Origin: Dyadobacter beijingensis DSM 21582
GTDB taxonomy: Bacteria; Bacteroidota; Bacteroidia; Cytophagales; Spirosomataceae
DNA length: 64,000 bases
Assembly: GCF_000382205.1 (NCBI RefSeq)
Contig: NZ_KB907794.1
Span: 1-64,000 of the forward strand
Direction of reading: 5' to 3'
The notes beneath the pieces are model-generated. The model was not told where the DNA came from and searched no databases. It saw nothing but the letters and a program-made list of their open reading frames with translations. Numbering within the stretch: position 1 is the first letter of the stretch; every line of letters begins with the position of its first letter. The translations under genes were made by a program, and so were the position numbers. Below are positions 16,556 through 24,615 of this stretch, one piece after another.

Positions 16556-17788
16556 TCAGTATTTCAAATTAACCGCTTCCGGTTCGTTTTCGGTACGGGT
16601 TTCGGCGAGCGCCCAATGCTCGTCGTACATGGCCAGGAACCACAATACCATGATCATCGGCAGGGAGTATTTATCCCATGACAGTTGTGCTTTACCCAGC
16701 AGCAACACATTAAGCACATATACCCAGGTAGCCAGCGTGAAGCGCGGCGATACGAAACGGACGAGCGTGACAAGCGCCAACACCCCGAAAACGAGCTGTT
16801 TCAGCAATCCGCTGATGCCGATTTTCATCAATAATTCATCCACATAACCCAGGTAAGGCCAGGTAAAATAGGGATTGTAGGCCTGTTTGGCCGGAAAAAA
16901 GGCAATGATCAACCCAAGGATCAACAAAAAAGCCCCGAACATGACCGGATGCTTCCGCGGATAGCTTAGGTAATGTGAAAAACGACGGGTTACCAACGTT
17001 TCAGGAATGATATAGTACACCGCCACCACGACCGACGCGTACATTAAATAACCAAAATTGTACTGTACAAGCTTGTCGGAATCGTAATGCTGGTCGGCCA
17101 TGACGGACGCCGGGGCAGGCCCGTGCCAGATCATCACCCAGGGAACAATGGACAGCACGGCGAGCGCATACCAGATCCAGGCGGGATCAGCGAACACACT
17201 TTTGAGCAAAACCATCGGATTGGTGCTCCATTTTACATTTTTAAATACCTCGAAAGCGAGAATAGCAGCCGGGAATGCAAGCATATACTGCCGGCAGCAA
17301 ACGGCCGCGGCCAGCGAAAGGAAGCCTGCCCAGTGCCATTTGCGCAGGTACGCGATCACGCCCGCGAGCGTGAAAACCATCGCGAAAATGTCGGTGTAGT
17401 AATAAACGCTGACGAGATAGTAGTTAGGAAAAATCAGCAATCCTCCGAGGCACAGCCAGAAACGTTTCGTGCGGCCGGGGCTGTACCAGACGAAAAGCAT
17501 CAGCAATGCAAAACTGGTAAATGCCGTGAGCAGGCGCAGGTTTTGAATATCCTCCCCGAATAAATTGAGCGTCCATCCACCGAGAATGAACGGAATGGGC
17601 GTATTCAGCTCGTTGTAGCTTTGCAGCAGGTGCAGCGACGGAATCGGCTCCGTGGCGAACAGCGCCGCCGTGGGCAGGTAATGGTTTTCGTCCTGGTAAA
17701 GATCCATCGTAAAGCGGTCTTTCAGGAAGAATACAAAAATGAATACAGCAAGAAGGGCTAATGAGGTATATAATTTCCTGGGGTGCAT
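16556..17788 (-). CDS. Multi-pass membrane protein, GT-C-like (ALG10/ArnT style)
   Basis: This 410-residue protein has about 10 membrane helices. The first outer loop reads MDLYQDENHYLPTAALF and later LLQSYNELNTPIPF; an acidic pair after the first helix is how GT-C enzymes place their catalytic residue. The DE-x-H-Y pattern resembles the eukaryotic ALG10 and PMT style, but I cannot assign a family. It starts 3 bases after the murB stop and so is surely cotranscribed with murB. By analogy it would transfer a sugar from a lipid carrier on the periplasmic face. Substrate unknown. Confidence 0.65.
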   Translation of the reverse strand: MHPRKLYTSLALLAVFIFVFFLKDRFTMDLYQDENHYLPTAALFATEPIPSLHLLQSYNELNTPIPFILGGWTLNLFGEDIQNLRLLTAFTSFALLMLFVWYSPGRTKRFWLCLGGLLIFPNYYLVSVYYYTDIFAMVFTLAGVIAYLRKWHWAGFLSLAAAVCCRQYMLAFPAAILAFEVFKNVKWSTNPMVLLKSVFADPAWIWYALAVLSIVPWVMIWHGPAPASVMADQHYDSDKLVQYNFGYLMYASVVVAVYYIIPETLVTRRFSHYLSYPRKHPVMFGAFLLILGLIIAFFPAKQAYNPYFTWPYLGYVDELLMKIGISGLLKQLVFGVLALVTLVRFVSPRFTLATWVYVLNVLLLGKAQLSWDKYSLPMIMVLWFLAMYDEHWALAETRTENEPEAVNLKY

Positions 17789-17791
17789 ATG

Positions 17792-18808
17792 CTATATAAA
17801 ATTGACTTCTGCATTGAGCCGGACACCGAACTTTTCCGCCACCGACGCCTGAATTTTCTCCGATAATGCGCGGATTTGCGCCCCGGTGCCGCCGCCGTAG
17901 TTGACGAGCACGAGCGCCTGCCGGGCATGTACACCGATATTTCCTTCGCGAAAGCCCTTCCAGCCCGCCTTTTCGATGAGCCAGCCGGCCGGCACTTTCA
18001 CCGTCAGGGCATCCACAGGATAACCCGGCATCTCGGGAAAGGTTTCTTTCAATTGGTCGAACTGAGCGAGCGGTATCTCCGGATTTTTGAAAAAACTGCC
18101 TGCATTACCTATTTCGGCCGGGTCGGGGAGCTTGCTGCGTCGGATTTGCATGATTGCCTCGCTGATGTCGCGGATCGTTGGTTCGGCAACGCCCATTTCC
18201 TGCAATGTTTTTTGCACATCACCGTAAGCTGCATTGAGTATTGGTTTTTTATTCAATTTAAAAACAGCGCCGGTGATGATGTAACGGTTTTTCAATGCTT
18301 TCTTGAAAATGCTCTCCCGGTAGCCGAACTCGCATTCGGTATTCGAGAATACCCGTTTTTCGCCTGTCGCAATGTCCACCGCTTCCACCGACTCGATCAC
18401 GCTTTTGATTTCCACCCCATAAGCCCCGATATTCTGCATCGGTGCCGCGCCCACCGTTCCCGGAATGAGCGAGAGGTTTTCCACACCGCCGTAGCCTTTA
18501 CCCACGCAAAACATGACGAAATTGTGCCATACCTCGCCTGCGCCCACTTTCAGGACAACGGATTCGTCGTTTTCTTCGAGTATTTCAATGCCCCGAATGT
18601 CCGGGTGGATTACCAGCGCCTCGATGTCTTTTGTAAGCAGGATATTGCTGCCGCCGCCCAGGATGAATTTCGGAAAATCCTTCCATTGCGGGTCGTGCAG
18701 CAGGGCGGTAAGCTCCTCCACGGACCGGATGCCGGCGAAGTACCGGGCTTCGGCGTCGAGGCCGAATGTATTAAGATGACGAAGTGAAACGTTGGACTGT
18801 ATTTGCAT
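17792..18808 (-). CDS. murB: UDP-N-acetylenolpyruvoylglucosamine reductase MurB
   Basis: This 338-residue FAD enzyme reduces UDP-GlcNAc-enolpyruvate to UDP-MurNAc in peptidoglycan precursor synthesis. The FAD-binding loop LGGGSNILL, the GTVGAAPMQNIGAYGVE block and the catalytic Ser in GNAGSFFKNPE are present. The RRSKLPDP lead-in and the extra C-terminal loop mark the E. coli-like type I enzyme. Length is normal (about 340). It is separate from any dcw cell-wall cluster and is followed after 3 bases by a GT-C-like membrane gene. It diverges from the SPOR lipoprotein at 18920; the 18809-18885 spacer holds no clear minus-strand promoter element. Confidence 0.97.
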   Translation of the reverse strand: MQIQSNVSLRHLNTFGLDAEARYFAGIRSVEELTALLHDPQWKDFPKFILGGGSNILLTKDIEALVIHPDIRGIEILEENDESVVLKVGAGEVWHNFVMFCVGKGYGGVENLSLIPGTVGAAPMQNIGAYGVEIKSVIESVEAVDIATGEKRVFSNTECEFGYRESIFKKALKNRYIITGAVFKLNKKPILNAAYGDVQKTLQEMGVAEPTIRDISEAIMQIRRSKLPDPAEIGNAGSFFKNPEIPLAQFDQLKETFPEMPGYPVDALTVKVPAGWLIEKAGWKGFREGNIGVHARQALVLVNYGGGTGAQIRALSEKIQASVAEKFGVRLNAEVNFI

Positions 18809-18885
18809 TGAAATCGGGAATAAACCGGGTAAAGTTAGGTATTACATTCAAAATTAAGCGGTATGGTGATTCATCCAATTTTGAT

Positions 18886-18893
18886 TAAGTTTG
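18886..18893 (+). promoter_or_regulatory. -7 element (TAAGTTTG) setting the start of the SPOR lipoprotein gene
   Basis: TAAGTTTG is an exact TAnnTTTG match. Transcription from near 18900 would exclude an ATG at 18863 and leave the ATGs at 18908 and 18920. No clear -33 element. Confidence 0.45.
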
Positions 18894-18919
18894 TGGGCTC
18901 AGTTACAATGGTTCGGGAT

Positions 18920-19486
18920 ATGACGCTGGAAAAGAAATTTTTATGGGCTCTGCATCTTGGTATCATTCTGATTTCAGGTTGTAGCAAAAAGTCGGTGGTG
19001 AGCTCGGGCTCCGATTACAAGGAAGACCTTTCGGCGGTCCGTCCCCGTTACGAATATGTGGAACCGACCATTGTAACGCGCCCCGAACCGGCCGCACCTT
19101 CGAAGAGCACCAATACCGTGAAGGCAGACGTGGATAAGCCCCTGTACGTCAACAAGAAACTGGAATCCGTGCTGGATACTTTGGCCAAACAAAACAAGGC
19201 AATCCGCTACATTAATGGTTTCAGAATCCAGATTTACGTAGGCAATGTGCGACAGGAGGCCGACAATGCGAAGTCGTATGTGTACCAGGCCTTCCCGGAC
19301 CTGAACCCGTATGTTTCGTACTCCCAGCCTACCTACCGCGTGAAGGTGGGCGACTTTATGTACCGGAGCGATGCTGAACAATACCTAGACATGATCCGCG
19401 AGCAATATGCCTCGGCCGTGATCCTTGCCGACAGGGTGGATATCAAGCGAAGCCTGCTGGTCAATGCGGCCTCCGACCACAATTGA
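18920..19486 (+). CDS. SPOR-domain lipoprotein
   Basis: With the start at 18920 (MTLEKKFLWAL) this is a 188-residue protein with a lipoprotein signal: a KK n-region, a short hydrophobic core and lipobox ISGC. The longer start at 18863 would put 19 extra residues before it and lies upstream of the likely promoter. A linker rich in Pro, Lys and acidic residues follows. The last 75 residues look like a SPOR peptidoglycan-binding domain (GFRIQIYVGNVRQEA, then YRVKVGDFMYRSDAEQYL). SPOR domains bind denuded glycan strands, often at division sites. It precedes gmd by 73 bases; the two seem functionally unrelated. Confidence 0.8.
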   Translation: MTLEKKFLWALHLGIILISGCSKKSVVSSGSDYKEDLSAVRPRYEYVEPTIVTRPEPAAPSKSTNTVKADVDKPLYVNKKLESVLDTLAKQNKAIRYINGFRIQIYVGNVRQEADNAKSYVYQAFPDLNPYVSYSQPTYRVKVGDFMYRSDAEQYLDMIREQYASAVILADRVDIKRSLLVNAASDHN

Positions 19487-19524
19487 GCGGCCATTGAAGA
19501 AGTTTTGAACATTACTTATTAACC

Positions 19525-19537
19525 GGATAAATTATCC
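19525..19537. promoter_or_regulatory. Perfect palindrome upstream of gmd
   Basis: GGATAA-A-TTATCC is a perfect 6-1-6 palindrome centred 29 bases before the gmd start. It could be a protein-binding site; no function is shown. Confidence 0.3.
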
Positions 19538-19559
19538 ACATATACATACTAAGACTAGA

Positions 19560-20672
19560 ATGAAGAAAGCGCTAATTACAGGGATCACCGGCCAGGATGG
19601 CTCCTATTTGGCCGAGCTCCTTTTGAGCAAGGGATATGAAGTGCACGGTATCAAACGCCGCAGTTCGTTGTTCAACACCCAGCGGATCGACCACATTTAC
19701 GAAGATCCGCATGAGAAAAACGTACGCTTTCACCTTCATTACGGCGATCTGAGCGACTCGACCAACATTATTCGCATTATCCAGGAGGTTCAGCCGGATG
19801 AAATATACAACCTGGGGGCGATGTCCCACGTACAGGTGAGTTTCGAAGAGCCTGAGTACACGGCCAATGTTGATGGTATCGGAACGCTGCGCATCCTCGA
19901 AGCGGTACGCCTGCTGGGATTGACGCAGAAAACCAAGATTTACCAGGCATCCACTTCCGAATTGTACGGATTGGTGCAGGAAGTGCCGCAATCGGAACGC
20001 ACGCCGTTCTATCCGCGCTCTCCTTATGCCGTGGCGAAGCTGTACGGCTACTGGATCACGGTCAACTACCGCGAAGCATATAATATGTTCGCTGTGAACG
20101 GAATCCTTTTCAACCACGAATCCCCGTTACGCGGCGAAACTTTCGTAACCCGCAAGATCACCCGCGCGGTAGCACGTATCGCATTGGGCTTGCAGGACAA
20201 GGTTTTCCTCGGCAACCTCGACGCGCAGCGCGACTGGGGCCATGCCAAGGATTTCGTAGAAGCGATGTGGCTCATCCTGCAACAGGAAACGCCGGAAGAT
20301 TTCGTGATCGCGACGGGCGTTACCACCCGCATCCGCGACTTCGTACGGATGGCATTCGCGGAAGTAGGCATCGAACTCGAATTCAGCGGTGAAGGTGCGG
20401 GAGAAATCGCGAAAGTGGTGAAATGCAACAACCCTGAGTTCCAGGTGGAGGTCGGCAAAGAAGTGGTAGCGGTAGACCCGCGCTATTTCCGCCCTACCGA
20501 GGTGGAGCTGCTCATCGGCGATCCTACGAAATCGATCGAAAAACTGGGCTGGAAACCGAAGTACGACCTGAAAGCGCTCGTAAACGACATGGTTGCCGCC
20601 GACGTTGAGTTGTTCCGCAAAGACCGTTTGCTGGAAAGCAGCGGCCACCGCGTTCCCAACTACTACGAATAA
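19560..20672 (+). CDS. gmd: GDP-mannose 4,6-dehydratase
   Basis: This 370-residue extended SDR converts GDP-mannose to GDP-4-keto-6-deoxymannose, the precursor of GDP-fucose, GDP-rhamnose and related surface sugars. The NAD(P) loop GITGQDGSYLAELLL is at residues 7-21, HGIKRRSS marks cofactor preference, and the substrate motif NLGAMSHVQVSFE is present. The active-site Ser/Tyr/Lys set lies in STSELYG and SPYAVAKLYGYW. Length is normal. The usual partner fcl (GDP-fucose synthase) is not adjacent, nor is a glycan cluster. A strong bidirectional terminator follows. Confidence 0.97.
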   Translation: MKKALITGITGQDGSYLAELLLSKGYEVHGIKRRSSLFNTQRIDHIYEDPHEKNVRFHLHYGDLSDSTNIIRIIQEVQPDEIYNLGAMSHVQVSFEEPEYTANVDGIGTLRILEAVRLLGLTQKTKIYQASTSELYGLVQEVPQSERTPFYPRSPYAVAKLYGYWITVNYREAYNMFAVNGILFNHESPLRGETFVTRKITRAVARIALGLQDKVFLGNLDAQRDWGHAKDFVEAMWLILQQETPEDFVIATGVTTRIRDFVRMAFAEVGIELEFSGEGAGEIAKVVKCNNPEFQVEVGKEVVAVDPRYFRPTEVELLIGDPTKSIEKLGWKPKYDLKALVNDMVAADVELFRKDRLLESSGHRVPNYYE

Positions 20673-20688
20673 GACAGTACGAAGCATA

Positions 20689-20730
20689 AAAAACCCCCGC
20701 GGAGCTGATCCACGGGGGTTTCATTTTTTT
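20689..20730. terminator. Bidirectional terminator between gmd and the thioredoxin-like gene
   Basis: AACCCCCG (20692-20699) pairs with CGGGGGTT (20713-20720). An A tract precedes and a T tract follows, so it can stop transcripts from both sides. Confidence 0.85.
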
Positions 20731-20742
20731 GTTACTAACAAT

Positions 20743-21207
20743 TTAGATAGCTGGTCCTTTTTGCACCGCTTTGGCCGCCTTGATCAGCTCCGCAGGCTGC
20801 TGGTAACCCAGCAACTGCTTCACGACCTTACCTTTTCCATTGATGAAAAACAATGTCGGGTAGCCTTCGATCGGATATTTCTTAGTGAGCGCGGGCCCTT
20901 CGCCGCTTTCCATATCTATTTTCACATTGATGAAATTCCCGTTGAAAGTGGAAGCGACGTCGTCACGCGTGAACACGTTCTTTTGCAGCAATTTACACGG
21001 CCCGCACCACGTGGTATAGGCATCGAGGAAGATCAGCTTGTTCTCTTTTTTAGCCAGTTTCAAAAGATCGGCCCATTTACCTTCGGTGAACTGGATGCCC
21101 TTCTCGGCATTTTTCGCAGCCTTTTTATCGCCTTCTCCCGCCATCGCCACCGACATGGCCAGCATCAGCGTCACGACCGCAAGCCCGAGATTCTTCAAAT
21201 TTTTCAT
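20743..21207 (-). CDS. Periplasmic thioredoxin-fold protein
   Basis: This 154-residue protein has a signal peptide (MKNLKNLGLAVVTLMLAMSV, cut after AMA). The ATG at 21207 is preferred over the frame's earlier start because only it gives this signal. The thioredoxin core has the redox motif WCGPC preceded by FLDAYTT, and the cis-Pro in GYPTLFFI. This 'thioredoxin family/DUF255-like' type is usually a periplasmic disulfide reductase. Residues 22-45 are Lys-rich. It converges on gmd through a shared terminator and diverges from engB. Confidence 0.9.
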   Translation of the reverse strand: MKNLKNLGLAVVTLMLAMSVAMAGEGDKKAAKNAEKGIQFTEGKWADLLKLAKKENKLIFLDAYTTWCGPCKLLQKNVFTRDDVASTFNGNFINVKIDMESGEGPALTKKYPIEGYPTLFFINGKGKVVKQLLGYQQPAELIKAAKAVQKGPAI

Positions 21208-21302
21208 TTTCAAGACATTTAATGATTTCAACATTGCATTAACGAAAATACGCCTTTGTTTTATTTTACACAATCATGGCCTCCGCCGCTATCTCGCACC
21301 GC

Positions 21303-21336
21303 TTTGCTGATGTGAAGCCCAAAAACGGTACCTTTG
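21303..21336 (+). promoter_or_regulatory. Promoter of engB
   Basis: The -7 element TACCTTTG (21329-21336) is an exact match. TTTG at 21303-21306 lies 22 bases upstream, slightly longer than ideal. The ATG follows 25 bases later. Confidence 0.5.
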
Positions 21337-21360
21337 CAACTTCATTAACGCCAGAAAACC

Positions 21361-21969
21361 ATGAAAGTTCAGGAAGCCAAGTATGTGATGAGCAATTCGG
21401 ATTACGAGAAATGTCCGGAACCCACACTTCCCGAATATGCCTTTATCGGTCGTTCCAATGTGGGCAAATCATCGCTTATCAACATGCTGACCGGCAAAAA
21501 AGCCTTGGCTAAAACCTCGCAGCAGCCGGGAAAAACGCAGATGATCAACCATTTTATCATCGACGACACCTGGTATCTCGTCGATTTACCCGGATACGGT
21601 TATGCCAAAGTAAGTAAAGTGGAGCGCGACAAGTGGGAAAAAATGATCCACGATTACCTGCACTACCGCGAAAACCTCATTTGCACCTTCGTGCTGGTGG
21701 ACGTACGGCACAGCGCCATGGCCGTCGATCTCGAATTTATGGCTGCATTGGGCGAGGCGGGTATCCCGTTTGAAATCATATTTACCAAAGCGGATAAGCT
21801 GAAACCCGGACAGGTGGCTAACCAGGTGGAGGCCTACAAGCGTAAAATGGGCGAAATCTGGGAAGAATTACCGGAAATGTACGTCACATCGGCAGAGAAA
21901 AATGAAGGCCGCGAGCCCGTGCTGGCGGCAATAGAAACTTATAATCAGTCGTTTGTGAAGACAAAATAG
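21361..21969 (+). CDS. engB: Ribosome biogenesis GTPase EngB/YsxC
   Basis: This 202-residue GTPase is needed for late assembly of the large ribosomal subunit. G1 is GRSNVGKSSL (Walker A), G2 lies in KTSQQPGKTQ, G3 is DLPGYGYA and G4 is TKADK, with the G5-like TSAEK near the C-terminus. Length is normal for the family. Its promoter sits directly upstream, and DUF5606 follows after 99 bases. Confidence 0.96.
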   Translation: MKVQEAKYVMSNSDYEKCPEPTLPEYAFIGRSNVGKSSLINMLTGKKALAKTSQQPGKTQMINHFIIDDTWYLVDLPGYGYAKVSKVERDKWEKMIHDYLHYRENLICTFVLVDVRHSAMAVDLEFMAALGEAGIPFEIIFTKADKLKPGQVANQVEAYKRKMGEIWEELPEMYVTSAEKNEGREPVLAAIETYNQSFVKTK

Positions 21970-22068
21970 GGTTTCGGTTGTTTCCCGGGCAATCTTTCCG
22001 TTATTTTGCGCAAAAATTGATTGCCGCATCCAACATTAACATTAAAGATATAACCATAGTAAGAAAGG

Positions 22069-22614
22069 ATGAGTGATAAAGTAGAGTCAACAGGAATGGA
22101 TTTGCTGAAAGAAGTAGCCAATGTATCCGGAAAACCAGGGTTGTTCCGCATTCTGAAACCAAGCCGTGCAGGTGTGATCGTGGAAAGCCTGGACGAGAAA
22201 CGCGAAAAAACGCTCATCGGGCCAACAGCCCGCGTGTCGGTTTTGAAAGACGTTTCGATTTTTACCGACGGCGCAGAGGAATCCGTGGCTTTGTCGGAGG
22301 TGTTCCTGAAAATCCGTGAAATCCATGGTGAAGAGGTGACGCTGTCTGTGAAATCGGCATCGGACAAAGAGCTGATCGAGTTCCTGGCCGAGGTATTGCC
22401 TGACTTCGACCGCACGAAAGTGTACGTGTCGGACATAAAAAAGGTGATTACCTGGTACAACCTGCTTTCGAAGCACATTCCGGAAGCATTCGTAGCAAGC
22501 GAAGCAGAAGCAGAACCGGCTGCGGCGGGAGACGCTGCTACCGAGCCTGTTGCAGAAGATACAAAAGAAGAGCCTGCTAAAAAGGCCGCGAAAAAAGAGA
22601 AAAGCAAAGCTTAG
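22069..22614 (+). CDS. DUF5606 family protein
   Basis: This 181-residue protein is conserved across Bacteroidota but has no known function. Recognisable DUF5606 features are SGKPGLFRILKPSRAGVIVE, ISIFT, then LPDFDRTKVYVSDIKKV and WYNLL. The last 40 residues are an Ala/Glu/Lys-rich low-complexity tail. There is no signal peptide or membrane helix, so it is cytoplasmic. It follows engB on the same strand and ends at a strong terminator, so the two may share a transcript. Confidence 0.85.
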   Translation: MSDKVESTGMDLLKEVANVSGKPGLFRILKPSRAGVIVESLDEKREKTLIGPTARVSVLKDVSIFTDGAEESVALSEVFLKIREIHGEEVTLSVKSASDKELIEFLAEVLPDFDRTKVYVSDIKKVITWYNLLSKHIPEAFVASEAEAEPAAAGDAATEPVAEDTKEEPAKKAAKKEKSKA

Positions 22615-22634
22615 TCGCATTGAATATATGTCGG

Positions 22635-22668
22635 AACCCTGCCTGACCGGGCAGGGTTTTCCTTTTTT
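22635..22668 (+). terminator. Terminator after the DUF5606 gene
   Basis: AACCCTGCC (22635-22643) pairs with GGCAGGGTT (22650-22658), followed by TTCCTTTTTT. Confidence 0.85.
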
Positions 22669-22690
22669 GAACCCCTCGTGTACACACTGC

Positions 22691-23365
22691 ATGGATCATC
22701 TTTCCGCCTACATCGACCATACGCTGCTAAGCGCCACCGCCAGCGAAACCGACGTCCGTAAAATCTGCGAAGAAGCCTGGATACACCAGTTCAAGGCAGT
22801 ATGCGTGTCGCCGACTTATGTGCCATATGTCGTTGAAATGCTGGAATTTTGTCCCATTAAAATCGAAATAGCGACGGTCATCGGCTTCCCGATGGGCTAT
22901 TCGACGACGGCGGTGAAGGTTGCGGAGGCCCGGGAGGCATTGCAAAGCGGAGCGAGCGAGCTGGATGTGGTGATGAACCTGTCGCAATTCAAATCGATGG
23001 CGTACCTCAGCATCCGCGAAGAGCTGAGACAGCTTGCAGAACTGGCGCATGAACAAAATGCATTGCTGAAAGTGATCATCGAAACGGCTTACCTCGATTC
23101 GTTCGACCTCTACACGGTATGCGAGATCTGCGCGGAGGCGAAGGCTGATTTTGTGAAAACATCTACCGGCTTTGCAGTATCCAACGGGTCCCCCGCAGGT
23201 GCGGATGCGGAAATTGTCCGGAAAATGCGGTCCATTCTCCCGGACGAGGTGCAGATCAAGGCGTCGGGCGGCATTAAGACTTACGAACAAGCCGTGGCAA
23301 TGATCGAGGCGGGCGCGACGCGCATTGGTACTTCTTCGGGCGTGGCCATCGTAACCCGCGCATGA
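22691..23365 (+). CDS. deoC: Deoxyribose-phosphate aldolase DeoC
   Basis: This 224-residue aldolase splits 2-deoxyribose-5-phosphate into glyceraldehyde-3-phosphate and acetaldehyde in deoxynucleoside breakdown. The Schiff-base Lys156 is in FVKTSTGF, the catalytic Asp92 in ELDVVMN, and the phosphate-binding end has KASGGIKT and RIGTSSG. I chose ATG at 22691: the open frame extends back to 22550 but runs through the preceding gene and terminator with no family match. Its stop overlaps the next start by 4 bases (ATGA), so it is coupled to the GT4 gene, an unexpected partner. Confidence 0.96.
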   Translation: MDHLSAYIDHTLLSATASETDVRKICEEAWIHQFKAVCVSPTYVPYVVEMLEFCPIKIEIATVIGFPMGYSTTAVKVAEAREALQSGASELDVVMNLSQFKSMAYLSIREELRQLAELAHEQNALLKVIIETAYLDSFDLYTVCEICAEAKADFVKTSTGFAVSNGSPAGADAEIVRKMRSILPDEVQIKASGGIKTYEQAVAMIEAGATRIGTSSGVAIVTRA

Positions 23366-24504
23366 AACGCGTGCTGCTGCTGAGCACGGTGCACCCGCCC
23401 ACGGATTCGCGCATCATGTACAAGATCGCGCCGTCGCTGGCGAGGCATTACCATGTTTCCTGTGCCTTACCGGGACTGAACGCTTCCGATTGGCCTGCAT
23501 TCCAGGCAATCCAGTTGCCGAAATTTGAGCGATTAGTATCCAGGCTGCTGTTTGCGCATCCGGTGGTTTTGTTCAAATGTCTTCGCTTACGACCCGATAT
23601 CGTGCACATATTCGTGCCGGAGTTGCTGCCGGTCGCATTCATTTTCCAATGGCTGGGTACCCGGGTGATTTACGAGGTACAGGAAAATCTTTTCAAGAAA
23701 TTCGAAATCAAAAAATACAATAATCATCTGATTTTCAGAAAGCTGTTTATATTTTTTGACAAACTGGCGAGGCGCAGATTCCACTGCATCTTCACGGACG
23801 ATGCCTACCTGGCCGAATATAAGGCGTTGGCCAAACCATTTTCGGTGATACACAATTACGTGTCGCTGCCCGTGATCGACGCGCTCGCGCATACGCGGGA
23901 GCATGCGCGTGTGCCGGAGTTCTTCTACCTGGGCGTGGTATCGCCGGAACGTTGCCTGGACACGATGATCGCCGCAATGGCATTGTTGAAAACACGGTTA
24001 AGCGCATTTCACCTGCATTTATTCGGCCCGGTGCGGATAAGCACGGAGGATTTGGAACAGATCGAAGGCTATGCCGCTGTAAAAGATCACCTCACATTTC
24101 ACGGCTACACCGACCTGAAAACGGCATTGCGACGCGCCGGACGGGCCGTAGCGGGCATTGCGCTGCTGAAACCGGTAGCCGATTACCCGGAGTCGTTTCC
24201 GACGAAGCTATTTGAGTATATGGCATTAAAATTGCCTGTGATCACCTCCGACTTCCCGCTTTACCGGCCCGTCGTGGACAATGCAGCATGTGGGTTCTGC
24301 ATTTCACCCGACGATCCGTCGGCATTGTGCGAGAAGCTGGAACAATTGATAAACAACCCGCAACTTAGAAACCGAATGGGCGGGAATGGCCGGAACGCAG
24401 CGGAAATGACTTACAACTGGGCTTCGGAAGAGGCGAGGCTGCTGTCATTTTACAACGACATGTTGTGTCACGATACCGCTCACGCGGGTTCGGTTACATT
24501 ATGA
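23362..24504 (+). CDS. Glycosyltransferase, GT4-like (GT-B fold)
   Basis: This 380-residue protein starts KRVLLLSTVHPPTDSRIMYK, the N-terminal motif of a GT4 subgroup. The C-terminal donor domain has FYLGVVSPERCLDTMI, then the ESFPTKLFEYMALKLPVITSD block whose Glu contacts the nucleotide sugar (shown here as EYMALKLPVI). There is no signal peptide, so it is cytoplasmic or membrane-associated. It likely adds a sugar to a surface glycan or lipid; substrate unknown. The start codon overlaps the deoC stop (ATGA), implying translational coupling. Confidence 0.88.
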   Translation: MKRVLLLSTVHPPTDSRIMYKIAPSLARHYHVSCALPGLNASDWPAFQAIQLPKFERLVSRLLFAHPVVLFKCLRLRPDIVHIFVPELLPVAFIFQWLGTRVIYEVQENLFKKFEIKKYNNHLIFRKLFIFFDKLARRRFHCIFTDDAYLAEYKALAKPFSVIHNYVSLPVIDALAHTREHARVPEFFYLGVVSPERCLDTMIAAMALLKTRLSAFHLHLFGPVRISTEDLEQIEGYAAVKDHLTFHGYTDLKTALRRAGRAVAGIALLKPVADYPESFPTKLFEYMALKLPVITSDFPLYRPVVDNAACGFCISPDDPSALCEKLEQLINNPQLRNRMGGNGRNAAEMTYNWASEEARLLSFYNDMLCHDTAHAGSVTL

Positions 24505-24564
24505 TTATATAAATTTATTATTGAATTGTTCAAATATTAAGTGCTACGATTTCTACGAAATATT

Positions 24565-24572
24565 TAACTTTC
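24565..24572 (+). promoter_or_regulatory. Candidate -7 element before the KAS III gene
   Basis: TAACTTTC differs from TAnnTTTG at the last base only. It lies 43 bases before the ATG in an AT-rich spacer of 111 bases. Confidence 0.3.
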
Positions 24573-24615
24573 GGAATCGAAAAGAATTGTAGCTTGCGAA
24601 GTCAACTTCTCAATC

